DNA from: Pseudarthrobacter sulfonivorans | Lineage (GTDB): Bacteria > Actinomycetota > Actinomycetes > Actinomycetales > Micrococcaceae | DNA length: 64,000 bases | Direction of reading: 5' to 3' | Assembly: GCF_024391045.1 (NCBI RefSeq) | Contig: NZ_JANFCZ010000004.1 | Span: 1-64,000, forward strand | In this document: positions 29,501 to 37,291 of the stretch, in pieces | Position numbering within the stretch: position 1 is the stretch's first letter | Layout: every line of letters begins with the position of its first letter | Position numbers and translations under genes: made by a program | Notes under the pieces: model-generated | What the model was told of the DNA's origin: nothing | The model's database searches: none | The model's input: the letters and a program-made list of their open reading frames with translations, nothing else

Positions 29501-30081
29501 CGCTGCAGGGACTCGAAGGGCTCCTCAGCCAGCACGCTGACCAGAGCATCACCTCGATCATTGCCGACGACGGGCCCCACGACGGCGCCATCGTCACTAT
29601 CTCCGGCATGATCACCTCACTGAGCCGCCGGATCGCCAAAGCGAGCGGCAACGCCTACGCACGCGCAGAGATCGAAGACCTCGGCGGCTCTATGGAGGTG
29701 ATGTTCTTCGGCCAGGTCTACGGGCCGATCGCATCGGTGCTGGCCGAGGACCTGATTGTGGTGGTGAAGGGGCGCCTGCAGCGGCGCGACGACGGTGCGG
29801 TGACACTGAACTGCATGGAGCTGAGCGTCCCGGACCTCAGCGAGGGAACAAACGGTCCGCTGCAGATCTCGATGCCCACCCACAAGGCCACCGAGGCCGT
29901 GGTCACCGAGCTCGGCGACGTCCTGCGGAACCACCGGGGGAATTCCGAAGTGCGGCTGCACCTGCAGGGTGACACCCGGACCGAAGTCATGGCGCTGCCG
30001 GTCCACCTCAGGGTCAACCCGAGCCCCTCGCTGTTCGGGGACCTCAAAGTGCTCCTGGGGCCCACCTGCCTGGACTACTGA
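26524..30081 (+). CDS. dnaE: DNA polymerase III alpha subunit
   Basis: 1185 aa, full length for replicative DnaE1. The PHP domain comes first (FVHLHNHTEYSMLDG, TTDHGYLFG). The palm has catalytic aspartates in PDFDVDFDD (Asp423-Asp427 region) and GPGRGSGAGS. The fingers include RAMGKKKKSELD and FNKAHSAAYG. Then come the helix-hairpin-helix motif (VNAVEAMVAAR) and an OB-fold near the C-terminus (VTISGMITSLSRRIAKASGN). The PHP metal ligands appear present, suggesting built-in proofreading as shown for mycobacterial DnaE1. Start GTG 26524. Confidence 0.97.
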   Translation: MTSSNASFVHLHNHTEYSMLDGAARLGELFDETERLGMPALATTDHGYLFGAFDFWKRATDQGIKPIIGVEAYVTPGTARTDKSRVRWGEENQRKDDISGGGSYTHMTLLSYNNAGMRNLFRASSIASLDAVFGKWPRLDRELLNTYSEGLIATTGCPSGEVQTRLRLGQYREAVEAAAEFRDIFGAENYFCELMDHGLDIERRVTGDLLRLAEDLNLPLVATNDLHYTHEHDAKAHEALLAIQSGSTLLEPTYDNGGSRFAFSGSGYYLKSPQEMRELFRDHPDACDNTLLIAERCEVSFNTGANYMPRFPCPPGEDETSWLVKEVAKGLEYRYPGGVPDKVRTQADYELEVITSMGFPGYFLVVADFINWAKNNGIRVGPGRGSGAGSMVAYAMRITDLDPLHHGLIFERFLNPDRVSMPDFDVDFDDRRRSEVIDYVTRKYGDERVAMIVTYGTIKTKQALKDSSRVLGYPFSMGEQLTKALPPAVMAKDIPLADIQNKDSKRYSEAGDFRQLISTDPEAAKVFETALGIEGLKRQWGVHAAGVIMSSDPIIDVIPIMRRIQDGQVITQFDYPTCEGLGLIKMDFLGLRNLTIISDALENIKLNRGHDLDLDGLALDDPASYELMARGDTLGVFQLDGGPMRGLLKLMKPDNFEDISAVLALYRPGPMGANAHTDYALRKNGIQEVIPIHPELKEPLAEILGGTYGLIVYQEQVMAVAQKLAGYSLGQADILRRAMGKKKKSELDKQFAGFSQGMQDNGYSMEAVKTLWDILLPFSDYAFNKAHSAAYGVISYWTAYLKAHYAPEYMAALLTSVGDDKDKSAIYLNECRRMGITVLPPDVNESALNFTPVGNDIRFGMGAIRNVGVNAVEAMVAARETEGAYTSFKDYLVKVPAVVCNKRTIESLIKAGAFDSLNHHRRALAMIHEEAIDSVITLKRNEAIGQFDLFAGFEEAESEASLSIEIPDLPEWEKKDKLSFERDMLGLYVSDHPLQGLEGLLSQHADQSITSIIADDGPHDGAIVTISGMITSLSRRIAKASGNAYARAEIEDLGGSMEVMFFGQVYGPIASVLAEDLIVVVKGRLQRRDDGAVTLNCMELSVPDLSEGTNGPLQISMPTHKATEAVVTELGDVLRNHRGNSEVRLHLQGDTRTEVMALPVHLRVNPSPSLFGDLKVLLGPTCLDY

Positions 30082-30104
30082 GGGCGGCAGGTGGCGGCCC
30101 GGGG

Positions 30105-30602
30105 CTAGATTTCGTAGTCGAGCGGGACGGGTTGGCCGTAACTGCCTGAGTGGTACAGGAGCGGCGAACCGTCGGCGCCCACGGCGCCCTCCACCACTTC
30201 GACCACCACCACGGCGTTGTTCTCGAAGGAGAGCCGCATCTGGATCTTACCAATCAGCCAGCCTGCGACGTCTTTGAGGATGGGGACATCATGCGGTCCC
30301 ATTTCCCAGTGATCGCCGCCGAAACGGTCCTTGGTCCGGGCGAACCTGTCGGCCAGGGCCTGGTTCTCCAGGCCCAGCATGTGGACGCCGAGATGGGTGG
30401 CATTGGCCACGGCCGGCCAGGAGCTGGAGCTGCGGGCCATGTTGAAGGTGAACCTCGGCGGCTGGGCTGAGAGCGAAGCGACGGAGGTGGCCGTGAAACC
30501 GTATGGCTCACCCTGGTAGTTCACCGTGATGATCGCGACGCCGGCCGCGTGGCGCCGGAACATCTCTTTGAACGTGCCCTCAAACGGCGCTGCATCTGAC
30601 AT
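30105..30602 (-). CDS. Flavin reductase domain protein
   Basis: 165 aa, from ATG 30602 with GGAGCA upstream. It matches the flavin reductase-like FMN-binding fold: FRRHAAGVAIITV, GFTATSVASLSAQPPRFTFNM and VHMLGLENQALADRFA. Such proteins supply reduced FMN to two-component monooxygenases or act as stand-alone NAD(P)H:flavin oxidoreductases. No monooxygenase is nearby, so its partner is unknown. It is convergent with dnaE and divergent from the next gene. Confidence 0.88.
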   Translation of the reverse strand: MSDAAPFEGTFKEMFRRHAAGVAIITVNYQGEPYGFTATSVASLSAQPPRFTFNMARSSSSWPAVANATHLGVHMLGLENQALADRFARTKDRFGGDHWEMGPHDVPILKDVAGWLIGKIQMRLSFENNAVVVVEVVEGAVGADGSPLLYHSGSYGQPVPLDYEI

Positions 30603-30722
30603 CTAAGACTGCTCCCTACAAATCATGCTGAAATGGACCCTCCCATAAGCGTATTGCTCCGCCCGGGCACAGCGGAATCGGCTGACCACCCACGTCATGC
30701 GGCCGCACGCAGCTACGTTTGT

Positions 30723-30728
30723 TAAGGT
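30723..30728 (+). promoter_or_regulatory. -10 hexamer, probable leaderless start of the 30736 gene
   Basis: TAAGGT lies 7 nt before ATG 30736. No RBS is visible between them. Confidence 0.4.
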
Positions 30729-30735
30729 TTGTTTC

Positions 30736-31287
30736 ATGAAAAAACACTTCAGCCACCCTTCCGGCCGGCTGCCCTGGAGATGGTTCGCTGCGGCGGCCGC
30801 CGGCGGAGTCCCGGTGGGGCTGCTGTGGTGGCTGCTTGCTCCCGGCGGGCTGAACCTCATCACCCGCAATCCCGCCCTGGGCGACGGAACCAATCCGGCG
30901 GTCTGGCTGCCGCGGGACCTGACCCTTGGTGGCCTCCTGGTTTTCGCCGGGTGCCTGGTGGCCGTATTCGTTGCGGATAAGCACGGCCGTGCCGCGCAGC
31001 CGGCCTTCCTGCTGAGCCTGGCCGGCGGCCTCGCGGGCGCCGTCATTGCGTGGCAGACCGGCCTGTTGTCCGGCCGGTTGTGGGGACCGGCAGTGGATCC
31101 GGCGTTCAATGCCAGTGTGGCTTTTTCCCTCCGCTCACTGTCCGTCCTTCTCCTGTGGCCGGCCGCTACCGCCGTGTCGGTGTTTGCCCTGAGCCTGCTG
31201 AACCTGCTCAGGAAGGGGCGCGACGCCGGGAGCGAACCGGACACGGGGAGCTCACCTGTCGCCGGGGGTACGGTGCGGGGCGCGTAA
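30736..31287 (+). CDS. Hypothetical four-helix membrane protein
   Basis: 183 aa from ATG 30736. Four hydrophobic segments are visible (about residues 18-34, 67-86, 95-112 and 130-158). The loop after the first holds NPALGDGTNPAVWLPRDLTLGG, read in parts as a short extracytoplasmic stretch. Layout and loop resemble the actinobacterial DUF2567-type proteins that often sit before hisD, but I do not claim the family. It ends 9 nt before hisD. Confidence 0.75.
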   Translation: MKKHFSHPSGRLPWRWFAAAAAGGVPVGLLWWLLAPGGLNLITRNPALGDGTNPAVWLPRDLTLGGLLVFAGCLVAVFVADKHGRAAQPAFLLSLAGGLAGAVIAWQTGLLSGRLWGPAVDPAFNASVAFSLRSLSVLLLWPAATAVSVFALSLLNLLRKGRDAGSEPDTGSSPVAGGTVRGA

Positions 31288-31290
31288 AAT
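31285..31290 (+). promoter_or_regulatory. -10 hexamer of hisD, probably leaderless
   Basis: TAAAAT ends 6 nt before GTG 31297. It overlaps the TAA stop of the preceding gene. Confidence 0.5.
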
Positions 31291-31296
31291 GAACCG

Positions 31297-32673
31297 GTGA
31301 CCATTTCTCCTGAATCTCCAGCAGCCGCGCCAACCGCAACCGTCAACTTCCGGACAGTCGACCTGCGGGGCCGGGGACTGACCCTGGCCGGCCTGCGCGC
31401 CGCCGTGCCCCGCGCCACGCAGCACACCGTGGCGGACGCGGAAGAAAAGGTCCTGCACATCATCGACGCGGTTCGGCAGCAGGGATTCTCTGCCCTCAGC
31501 GATTTTGCCCGGCGGTTCGACGGGGTTGACCAGGTTCATCCACGGGTTCCGGCCGACTCGCTGGCGAAGGCCCTGTCGGACCTGGACCCGGCCGTGCGCA
31601 GCGCGCTGGAAGAATCCATCAGCCGGGCCCGGCGGTTCGCTGACGGGCAGCGGCCGCGCAATGTCGACGTCGAACTTGGCGACGGCGCCCTGGTGAGCCA
31701 GAACTGGGTGCCGGTCTCACGTGTGGGCCTGTATGTTCCCGGCGGCCTGGCGGTTTACCCGTCCTCGGTCATCATGAACGTGGTCCCCGCGCTGGCTGCG
31801 GGCGTGGAATCCATCGCCCTGGCATCGCCTCCGCAGAAAGACTTCGACGGGCTCCCGCACCCCACCATTCTTGCCGCGGCCGCCCTGCTCGGCATCAGCG
31901 AGGTCTACGCCATCGGCGGCGCGCAGGCCATTGCGGCGTTCGCCTACGGTGTGGACGCCTCCGACGCCGGCCCGGCCCTTGAGCCCGTTGATGTGGTCAC
32001 GGGGCCCGGCAACATTTTTGTGGCCACGGCGAAACGGCTCGTCAAGGGCGTGGTGGGCATCGACTCCGAGGCCGGGACCACGGAGATCGCCATTCTTGCC
32101 GATTCGTCAGCACGTCCGGACCTGGTGGCCGCCGACCTGATCAGCCAGGCCGAACACGACCCCCGGGCGGCCTCGGTACTCATCACCGATTCGGAGGATC
32201 TTGCGGCCGCGGTCCGCAGCGAACTGGACCGGCAGGCGGCCGCCACCAAGCACTCCGCCAGGGTCTGCGAGGCACTGTCAGGGCCCCAGTCCGGCGTCGT
32301 CCTTGTGGAGGACCTCGACCAAGGCGTGGCAGCGTGCGACGCGTATGCCGCCGAGCACCTCGAAATCATGACCGCCGACGCCGCCGCGGTGGCCGCCAGA
32401 ATCCGGAACGCGGGCGCCATCTTCGTGGGGGACTACAGCCCCGTCAGCCTGGGGGACTACTGTGCCGGCTCCAACCACGTGCTGCCTACCAGCGGTACGG
32501 CGGCGTTCTCGTCCGGCCTGAACGTCACCACGTTCCTCCGCGCCATCCAGGTGGTCAATTACAGCCGGGACGCACTCCGGGAAGTCAGTGCCCACATCGT
32601 CAGCCTTTCCGGTGCTGAGGACCTGCCGGCCCACGGTGAGGCAGTCACGGCACGTTTCGCGGGCCACGCCTAG
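31297..32673 (+). CDS. hisD: Histidinol dehydrogenase
   Basis: 458 aa. Zinc- and NAD-dependent enzyme for the last two steps of histidine synthesis (histidinol to histidine). Family blocks include [76 protein letters not shown] and [13 protein letters not shown], which carry the NAD- and zinc-binding residues. No other his genes are in the window. Start GTG is inferred from the leaderless-type -10. Confidence 0.95.
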   Translation: MTISPESPAAAPTATVNFRTVDLRGRGLTLAGLRAAVPRATQHTVADAEEKVLHIIDAVRQQGFSALSDFARRFDGVDQVHPRVPADSLAKALSDLDPAVRSALEESISRARRFADGQRPRNVDVELGDGALVSQNWVPVSRVGLYVPGGLAVYPSSVIMNVVPALAAGVESIALASPPQKDFDGLPHPTILAAAALLGISEVYAIGGAQAIAAFAYGVDASDAGPALEPVDVVTGPGNIFVATAKRLVKGVVGIDSEAGTTEIAILADSSARPDLVAADLISQAEHDPRAASVLITDSEDLAAAVRSELDRQAAATKHSARVCEALSGPQSGVVLVEDLDQGVAACDAYAAEHLEIMTADAAAVAARIRNAGAIFVGDYSPVSLGDYCAGSNHVLPTSGTAAFSSGLNVTTFLRAIQVVNYSRDALREVSAHIVSLSGAEDLPAHGEAVTARFAGHA

Positions 32674-32696
32674 ATCCGGACCTGCCCGGGCGGCCA

Positions 32697-32760
32697 ACCA
32701 CCATATGTAGTCCTATGTGACACAACATATGGTGGTCTGCGGCCTGCAGTGGCGTAAGAT
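32697..32760 (+). promoter_or_regulatory. nrdR upstream region: perfect 11-bp inverted repeat and -10
   Basis: ACCACCATATG (32697-32707) and its exact reverse complement CATATGGTGGT (32726-32736) are separated by 18 nt. A -10-like TAAGAT follows at 32755-32760, with a leader of about 35 nt to nrdR. The ATAT-centred halves recall NrdR boxes, so autoregulation is possible, but their centres are about 24 bp apart rather than the usual three turns. Confidence 0.5.
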
Positions 32761-32801
32761 GCAGTGGTAGGCCGCAGGCTGAGATAGAGGGAGGCGCCAC
32801 C

Positions 32802-33308
32802 ATGTATTGTCCGTTCTGCCGTAACCCGGACTCCCGCGTCGTGGACAGCCGCATGGCGGATGACGGCTCGGCCATCCGCCGCCGCCGTCAGTGCCCCGAG
32901 TGCGGCCGCAGGTTCACCACCGTGGAGACCACCAGCCTTTCGGTGATCAAGCGCTCCGGCGTCGGAGAACCATTCAGCCGCAGCAAAGTCATCAACGGTG
33001 TCCGCAAAGCATGCCAGGGCCGGCCCGTCAGCGAAGATGACCTCGCGCTCCTTGCCCAGGAAGTGGAGGAGCAAATCCGCGCCTCCGGAGCAGCGGAGAT
33101 CGAGGCGCACGAAGTGGGCCTGGTGATCCTGGGCCCGCTGCAGAAGCTTGACCAGGTGGCATACCTGCGCTTCGCCAGCGTGTACCAGGCCTTCGAATCC
33201 CTGGAAGACTTCGAGACTGCCATTGCCCTGCTTCGCCACGAGTCGGTGGAAGAAACCGGCGGTCCGGCCGCGAAGGGCGGCAGAAGCTCCGAGAAGAGCC
33301 CGCTGTAG
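32802..33308 (+). CDS. nrdR: Transcriptional repressor NrdR
   Basis: 168 aa from ATG 32802 with GAGGGAGG upstream. The N-terminal zinc ribbon uses CPFC (residues 3-6) and CPEC (31-34), with the basic stretch [13 protein letters not shown]. The ATP-cone domain follows (about residues 49-139: [17 protein letters not shown]). NrdR represses ribonucleotide reductase genes when dATP is bound. Reductase genes are not in the window. Confidence 0.96.
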   Translation: MYCPFCRNPDSRVVDSRMADDGSAIRRRRQCPECGRRFTTVETTSLSVIKRSGVGEPFSRSKVINGVRKACQGRPVSEDDLALLAQEVEEQIRASGAAEIEAHEVGLVILGPLQKLDQVAYLRFASVYQAFESLEDFETAIALLRHESVEETGGPAAKGGRSSEKSPL

Positions 33309-33336
33309 GACCCGGCGCCGCGGTCAGCGCCGGGTC
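33309..33336. terminator. Bidirectional hairpin between nrdR and ppgK
   Basis: A perfect 10-bp stem GACCCGGCGC / GCGCCGGGTC with an 8-nt loop starts right after the nrdR stop and ends 9 nt before the ppgK stop. It can serve both convergent genes. Confidence 0.65.
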
Positions 33337-33344
33337 AGCAGCGG

Positions 33345-34148
33345 CTACTTGGTGAGCTTGTGCTTGACGGCAATTTCGACGGCGGCGCCCACAATGCCTG
33401 CCTCGTTCTTCAACTCAGCGGGGACGATGGGGGTGCGGAGCTTCAGGTTGGGCAGGTATTCGTCTGCGCGCTTGGAGATGCCACCGCCCACAATGAACAG
33501 CTCGGGGGAGAACAGGAACTCGACATGGGAGAAATAGCGCTGCAGCAGCACGCTGTATTGGTCCCAGGTCAGGCCGTCCCGCTCGCGGGCCACCGCTGAA
33601 GCTTTCGTCTCAGCGTCGAAGCCGTCGATTTCCAGGTGGCCCAGTTCGGCATTGGGCACCAGGTTGCCGTTGAAGATAAAGGCCGACCCGATTCCGGTGC
33701 CCAGGGTGATGACCAGGACGGTGCCGTCAACCCCGGCGCCGGCACCGTACCGCGCTTCAGCCAGCCCGGCGGCGTCGGCGTCGTTGATGACCTCCACCGG
33801 CCGGCCCAGACGGTGCGTGAGCAGGGCATCGATGTCCGTGTTGAGCCAGCTCTTGTCAACGTTCGCCGCGGAATGAACCACTCCGTGCTGGATGATGCCG
33901 GGAAACGTGACCCCCACCGGCGAATCGGCGGCCGGAGCCTCCGGGCGGCCGGACAGCTCCGCCACCACCTGTGCCACCACGTCCGCCACGGCCTCGGGGG
34001 TGGCCGGCTGGGGAGTGGCAACGCGGAACCGTTCACCCAGCAGCTTGCCCTTCTTCAGGTCGACGATGCCGCCCTTGATCCCGGTACCGCCGATGTCGAT
34101 GCCGATCAGCGGGGATTTCTTGTGCGACTTCTCGTCCTTCTTGGCCAA
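33345..34148 (-). CDS. ppgK: Polyphosphate glucokinase
   Basis: 267 aa from TTG 34148 (begins MAKKDEK), with GGAAC just upstream. The frame extends to TTG 34205, but no RBS is visible there. It is a ROK-family kinase with phosphate loop [16 protein letters not shown], then [18 protein letters not shown] and [15 protein letters not shown]. The ROK zinc-binding motif is absent, as in PpgK. The enzyme phosphorylates glucose with polyphosphate or ATP and is typical of actinobacteria. Confidence 0.93.
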   Translation of the reverse strand: MAKKDEKSHKKSPLIGIDIGGTGIKGGIVDLKKGKLLGERFRVATPQPATPEAVADVVAQVVAELSGRPEAPAADSPVGVTFPGIIQHGVVHSAANVDKSWLNTDIDALLTHRLGRPVEVINDADAAGLAEARYGAGAGVDGTVLVITLGTGIGSAFIFNGNLVPNAELGHLEIDGFDAETKASAVARERDGLTWDQYSVLLQRYFSHVEFLFSPELFIVGGGISKRADEYLPNLKLRTPIVPAELKNEAGIVGAAVEIAVKHKLTK

Positions 34149-34211
34149 TGTTGTTCCGTTCGTGGCAGGTCGGGCGGGCAGGCCGGGCGGCTGACCCGGG
34201 GTCAAGGAAAA

Positions 34212-35090
34212 TTAGGGGAGCGTCAGGATTTCGGCGCCGGAGTCAGTCACCAGCAGCGTGTGCTCAAACTGGGCCGTCCTCTTATGGTCGCGGGTGACAA
34301 CTGTCCAGTCGTCTTCCCACATGTCCCACTCCACGGTGCCGAGGGTCAGCATGGGTTCGATCGTAAACACCATTCCCGGTTCGATCACGGTGCTGTAGGC
34401 AGGAGCGGCATCATAGTGCGGGATGATGAGGCCCGTGTGGAACGCTTCACCCACGCCGTGGCCGGTGAAGTCCCGCACCACGCCATAACTGAAGCGCTTC
34501 GCGTAGGACTGGATGGCACGGCCGATCACGTTGATCTCGCGGCCCGGAGCCACCGCCTTGATGGCCCGGTTGAGCGACTCCCGGGTGCGTTCCACCAGGA
34601 GGCGTGATTCCTCGTCGACATCCCCGACCAGGAACGTGTAGTTGGTATCGCCGTGCACGCCGTTAATGAAGGCCGTGATGTCGATGTTGATGATGTCGCC
34701 GTCCTGGACCACCGTGCTGTCCGGGATGCCGTGGCAGATGACTTCGTTCAGCGATGAGCACAGGGACTTGGGAAACCCCCGGTAGCCCAGGGTGGACGGG
34801 TAGGCGTTGTGGTCCAACAGGAACTCGTGTCCCACCTTGTCCAGCTGGTCTGTGGTGACTCCCGGCCGGATATGCTTCCCCACCTCCACGATGGCCTGGG
34901 CAGCGATCCTGCCGGCGATCCGGATCTTCTCGACAGTTTCAGCCGACTTGACCTCGGAGCCGGTGAACTTGGCCGGGCCGGGCTTGCCCACATACTCCGG
35001 CCGCGGTATGGACGCAGGAACCGGGAGCTGCGGGCTGACGGTTCCCCTGGTCAGGGTCCCGGTAGGTGCAGTGGTGGTGAGGGAAGGCAT
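34212..35090 (-). CDS. map: Methionine aminopeptidase
   Basis: 292 aa from ATG 35090. The metal ligands of type I MetAP are visible: Asp pair in [17 protein letters not shown], His in [11 protein letters not shown], Glu in FTIEPML and Glu in FEHTLLVT, plus the substrate His in CHGIPD. A about 40-residue N-terminal extension resembles that of mycobacterial MapB. The start was moved inward from 35183 because TATGAT ends 6 nt before ATG 35090, a leaderless arrangement. Confidence 0.94.
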   Translation of the reverse strand: MPSLTTTAPTGTLTRGTVSPQLPVPASIPRPEYVGKPGPAKFTGSEVKSAETVEKIRIAGRIAAQAIVEVGKHIRPGVTTDQLDKVGHEFLLDHNAYPSTLGYRGFPKSLCSSLNEVICHGIPDSTVVQDGDIINIDITAFINGVHGDTNYTFLVGDVDEESRLLVERTRESLNRAIKAVAPGREINVIGRAIQSYAKRFSYGVVRDFTGHGVGEAFHTGLIIPHYDAAPAYSTVIEPGMVFTIEPMLTLGTVEWDMWEDDWTVVTRDHKRTAQFEHTLLVTDSGAEILTLP

Positions 35091-35096
35091 ACATTG

Positions 35097-35102
35097 ATCA
35101 TA
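35097..35102 (-). promoter_or_regulatory. -10 hexamer of map, probably leaderless
   Basis: On the minus strand TATGAT is followed by CAATGT and then the ATG at 35090, a 6-nt spacing. Confidence 0.5.
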
Positions 35103-35209
35103 TAAGGCGCTGCAGAACGCAAGTAATGGAAGTCCCAACCTGTCCGCATCGGCTGTTAAGTTACGCGGATCACAGCGGGGCATTCTTCAAGCCGGAACGA
35201 GGAGCATCG

Positions 35210-35374
35210 ATGACTGAGTACTGGTACAACGTGAACACCCACGAAGTGGAAGAGGACGCGCTCTCTGACTGGAGCCAGCTGATCGGCCCGTATAAGACAC
35301 GTGAAGAGGCGGAGCACGCGCTGGAGAAGGTCCGTGCCCGCAACGAAGCCTGGGATAAGGGCGAAGAGGACTGA
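35210..35374 (+). CDS. Small SPOR-like protein (54 aa)
   Basis: 54 aa from ATG 35210 with a good RBS (GAGGAG, 6-7 nt upstream). The sequence (EYWYNVNTHEVEEDA, DWSQLIGPYKTREEAEHALE) resembles a minimal SPOR-type fold where YKTREEAEHAL is the typical helix start. It is acidic and soluble, with no signal peptide. Short proteins of this kind sit near map in many actinobacteria, with unknown role. It is followed at once by a strong hairpin. Confidence 0.85.
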   Translation: MTEYWYNVNTHEVEEDALSDWSQLIGPYKTREEAEHALEKVRARNEAWDKGEED

Positions 35375-35381
35375 ACGGAAG

Positions 35382-35405
35382 GGCCGCGCACCGGGGTGCG
35401 CGGCC
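35382..35405 (+). terminator. Terminator hairpin after the 54-aa gene
   Basis: A perfect 11-bp stem GGCCGCGCACC / GGTGCGCGGCC with a two-base loop is followed by ACTTT, 7 nt after the stop. Confidence 0.75.
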
Positions 35406-35506
35406 ACTTTCTGATCCGCTGGCATTCCCCAATGCGGTCTCCGTCTGCGAGAGTTACTACAATATGTCGGTGCAACGGACCGGCTGGTACCGCAAGGAGG
35501 CACAAC

Positions 35507-36082
35507 ATGGCTGAGATAAAGCCCGAATACGCAGGTCAGTGGCGATTCGACCCGGCACACACGCGCATCGGCTTTTCTACCCGGCATGCCATGGTCACCA
35601 AAGTCCGCGGCGCTTTTAATGACTTCGAGGGCACCATCACCGTCAACCCGGATGCCCCCGAACGCTCAGCCGTGCAGTTGGCCATCAAGGTCGCGAGCAT
35701 CGATACCCGCAACGCGGACCGCGATCAGCACCTGCGGACCAACGACTTCTTTGACGCTCCCAACTTCCCGGAGATCACGTTCGCGAGCGACCGCGTTGAC
35801 CAGGTGGACGAGGGACACTTCATCGTCAGCGGCAGCGTGACCATTCGGGGCGTCACACGGGAAATCTCGATTCCGATCGACTTTGTCGGCGTCGAACGGG
35901 ACCCGATGGGCAACCTCCGGGCCGGTTTCGAAGGATCCCGCCGCATCAACCGCCAGGATTTTGGCCTTAAATGGAACACCACGCTGGACTCCGGCGGAGT
36001 CCTGGTGTCGGACAAGATCACCCTGGAATTCGAGGTCTCCGCCATCAAGGTCGACGACGCCGCTTCCAGGCAAGGGGGATAA
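35507..36082 (+). CDS. YceI-family lipid-binding protein
   Basis: 191 aa from ATG 35507, with AAGGAGG 8 nt upstream. The frame runs further upstream, but the terminator lies there. YceI lipocalin-like barrel signatures are present: WRFDPAHTRIGFSTRHAMVTKVRGAF, DTRNADRDQHLRTNDFFD, FPEITFAS and GVTREISIPIDF, in order. The family binds isoprenoid chains such as polyprenols or quinones. There is no signal peptide, so it is cytoplasmic here. Confidence 0.92.
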   Translation: MAEIKPEYAGQWRFDPAHTRIGFSTRHAMVTKVRGAFNDFEGTITVNPDAPERSAVQLAIKVASIDTRNADRDQHLRTNDFFDAPNFPEITFASDRVDQVDEGHFIVSGSVTIRGVTREISIPIDFVGVERDPMGNLRAGFEGSRRINRQDFGLKWNTTLDSGGVLVSDKITLEFEVSAIKVDDAASRQGG

Positions 36083-36108
36083 GGCTCCGGCCTGGAGGGC
36101 GCCGCAGG

Positions 36109-37014
36109 CTAGAACGAGTGCTCAGCGCCCGGGAACTGGCCTGACCGGACGTCCTCGCCATAGGCTTTGGCAGCGTCGCTAAGAGTGGTGCGGAGATCGG
36201 CGTACTGCTTCACGAACTTCGCCATCCGGCCACCCCTGAGCCCCGCCATGTCCTGCCACACCAGAACCTGTCCAGTGGTCGCATTGCCGGCGCCGATGCC
36301 CACCGTTGGCACGTCAACGGCAGCGTCGACGGCTGCGGCGGTCTCCGCGGGGACCATTTCCATCAGGACACTGAACGCACCCGCTTCAGCCAGCGCGACG
36401 GCGTCGTCAATCAGGCGCCGGGAGTCGTCGCCGCGCCCCTGGACCCGGTAGCCGCCCAGGGCATGTTCGCTTTGCGGGGTGAACCCGATATGGGCCATGA
36501 CCGGGACGCCGGCCTGCACCATGGCCCGGACGGTTTCCGCGTAGTACTTGCCGCCCTCGATTTTGACGGCGTGCGCCAGCCCCTCCTTGAGGAACCGGAC
36601 GCCCGTGGCAACAGCCTGCTGGGGGGAGACCTCATAGCTGCCGAAGGGCAGGTCCGCCACCACCATGGCGCGCTTGGCCGAACGGGCCACTGCGCGGCAG
36701 AGCGGGAGGAGTTCATCCACGGTCACCGGCAGGCTGGTCTCGTTGCCGAAAACATTATTGGAGGCGGAGTCTCCCACCAGGAGTACGTCAATGCCGGCCT
36801 GGTCGAAGATCTCGGCGCTGTACTGCTCGTAGGCGGTCAGCATGGCGAACCTGGTGCCGTCCCGCTTGGCCTGCTGCAGGTGGTGGACGCGGACTTTGGC
36901 TGGAGGTTTCGCAGCAGCCGCGGACGACGGCGCTTCCTCCCGTGCGGGGCCGTTTCCGTAAGGTGCGGGTACTTCAGCGGACACGCTCGGGTCCGGATTA
37001 TTGGAGGTCGCCAT
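36109..37014 (-). CDS. panB: Ketopantoate hydroxymethyltransferase
   Basis: 301 aa from ATG 37014 (MATSNNPD). It makes ketopantoate from 2-oxoisovalerate and methylene-THF in pantothenate synthesis. Blocks: [30 protein letters not shown] with the metal-binding Asp, [49 protein letters not shown] and [21 protein letters not shown], in order. A about 45-residue Ala/Pro-rich N-terminus is extra. TACGCT ends 6 nt before the ATG, suggesting a leaderless mRNA. Confidence 0.94.
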   Translation of the reverse strand: MATSNNPDPSVSAEVPAPYGNGPAREEAPSSAAAAKPPAKVRVHHLQQAKRDGTRFAMLTAYEQYSAEIFDQAGIDVLLVGDSASNNVFGNETSLPVTVDELLPLCRAVARSAKRAMVVADLPFGSYEVSPQQAVATGVRFLKEGLAHAVKIEGGKYYAETVRAMVQAGVPVMAHIGFTPQSEHALGGYRVQGRGDDSRRLIDDAVALAEAGAFSVLMEMVPAETAAAVDAAVDVPTVGIGAGNATTGQVLVWQDMAGLRGGRMAKFVKQYADLRTTLSDAAKAYGEDVRSGQFPGAEHSF

Positions 37015-37020
37015 GCCAAG

Positions 37021-37026
37021 AGCGTA
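37021..37026 (-). promoter_or_regulatory. -10 hexamer of panB, probably leaderless
   Basis: Minus-strand TACGCT, 6 nt (CTTGGC) before ATG 37014, fits TAnnnT. It is weaker than the other examples. Confidence 0.35.
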
Positions 37027-37160
37027 GTGCGGCACGGACGGTCCTAGCCACCCGGCCGCCGCCCCGTGTGCTGTGATACGCGTCATAGCCTATCGGCGGA
37101 CAGGGCGACGCAGCGCAGGGTGATTCTGCCGCAGGGGACACGATCTCACCCGGTTGCCAT

Positions 37161-37220
37161 GTTAACCCTGTGTTACGCGGGGCCGCGGCTCCCGCATCGG
37201 GGTGGATTGCTTAGTAAAGT
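37161..37220 (+). promoter_or_regulatory. glnA2 promoter region with a GlnR-like half box
   Basis: GTTAA-N6-GTTAC (37161-37176) resembles the repeated GTnAC units of actinobacterial GlnR boxes, although the first unit ends AA. TAAAGT (37215-37220) fits a -10, giving a leader of about 65 nt to ATG 37292. Nitrogen control is inferred. Confidence 0.3.
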
Positions 37221-37291
37221 GATGGTGAACTGCTGCCGGCTGCCGCTTCCGCGGACCCGGAGCGTGAACGTTGACCGGAGAAGAGGCCATC

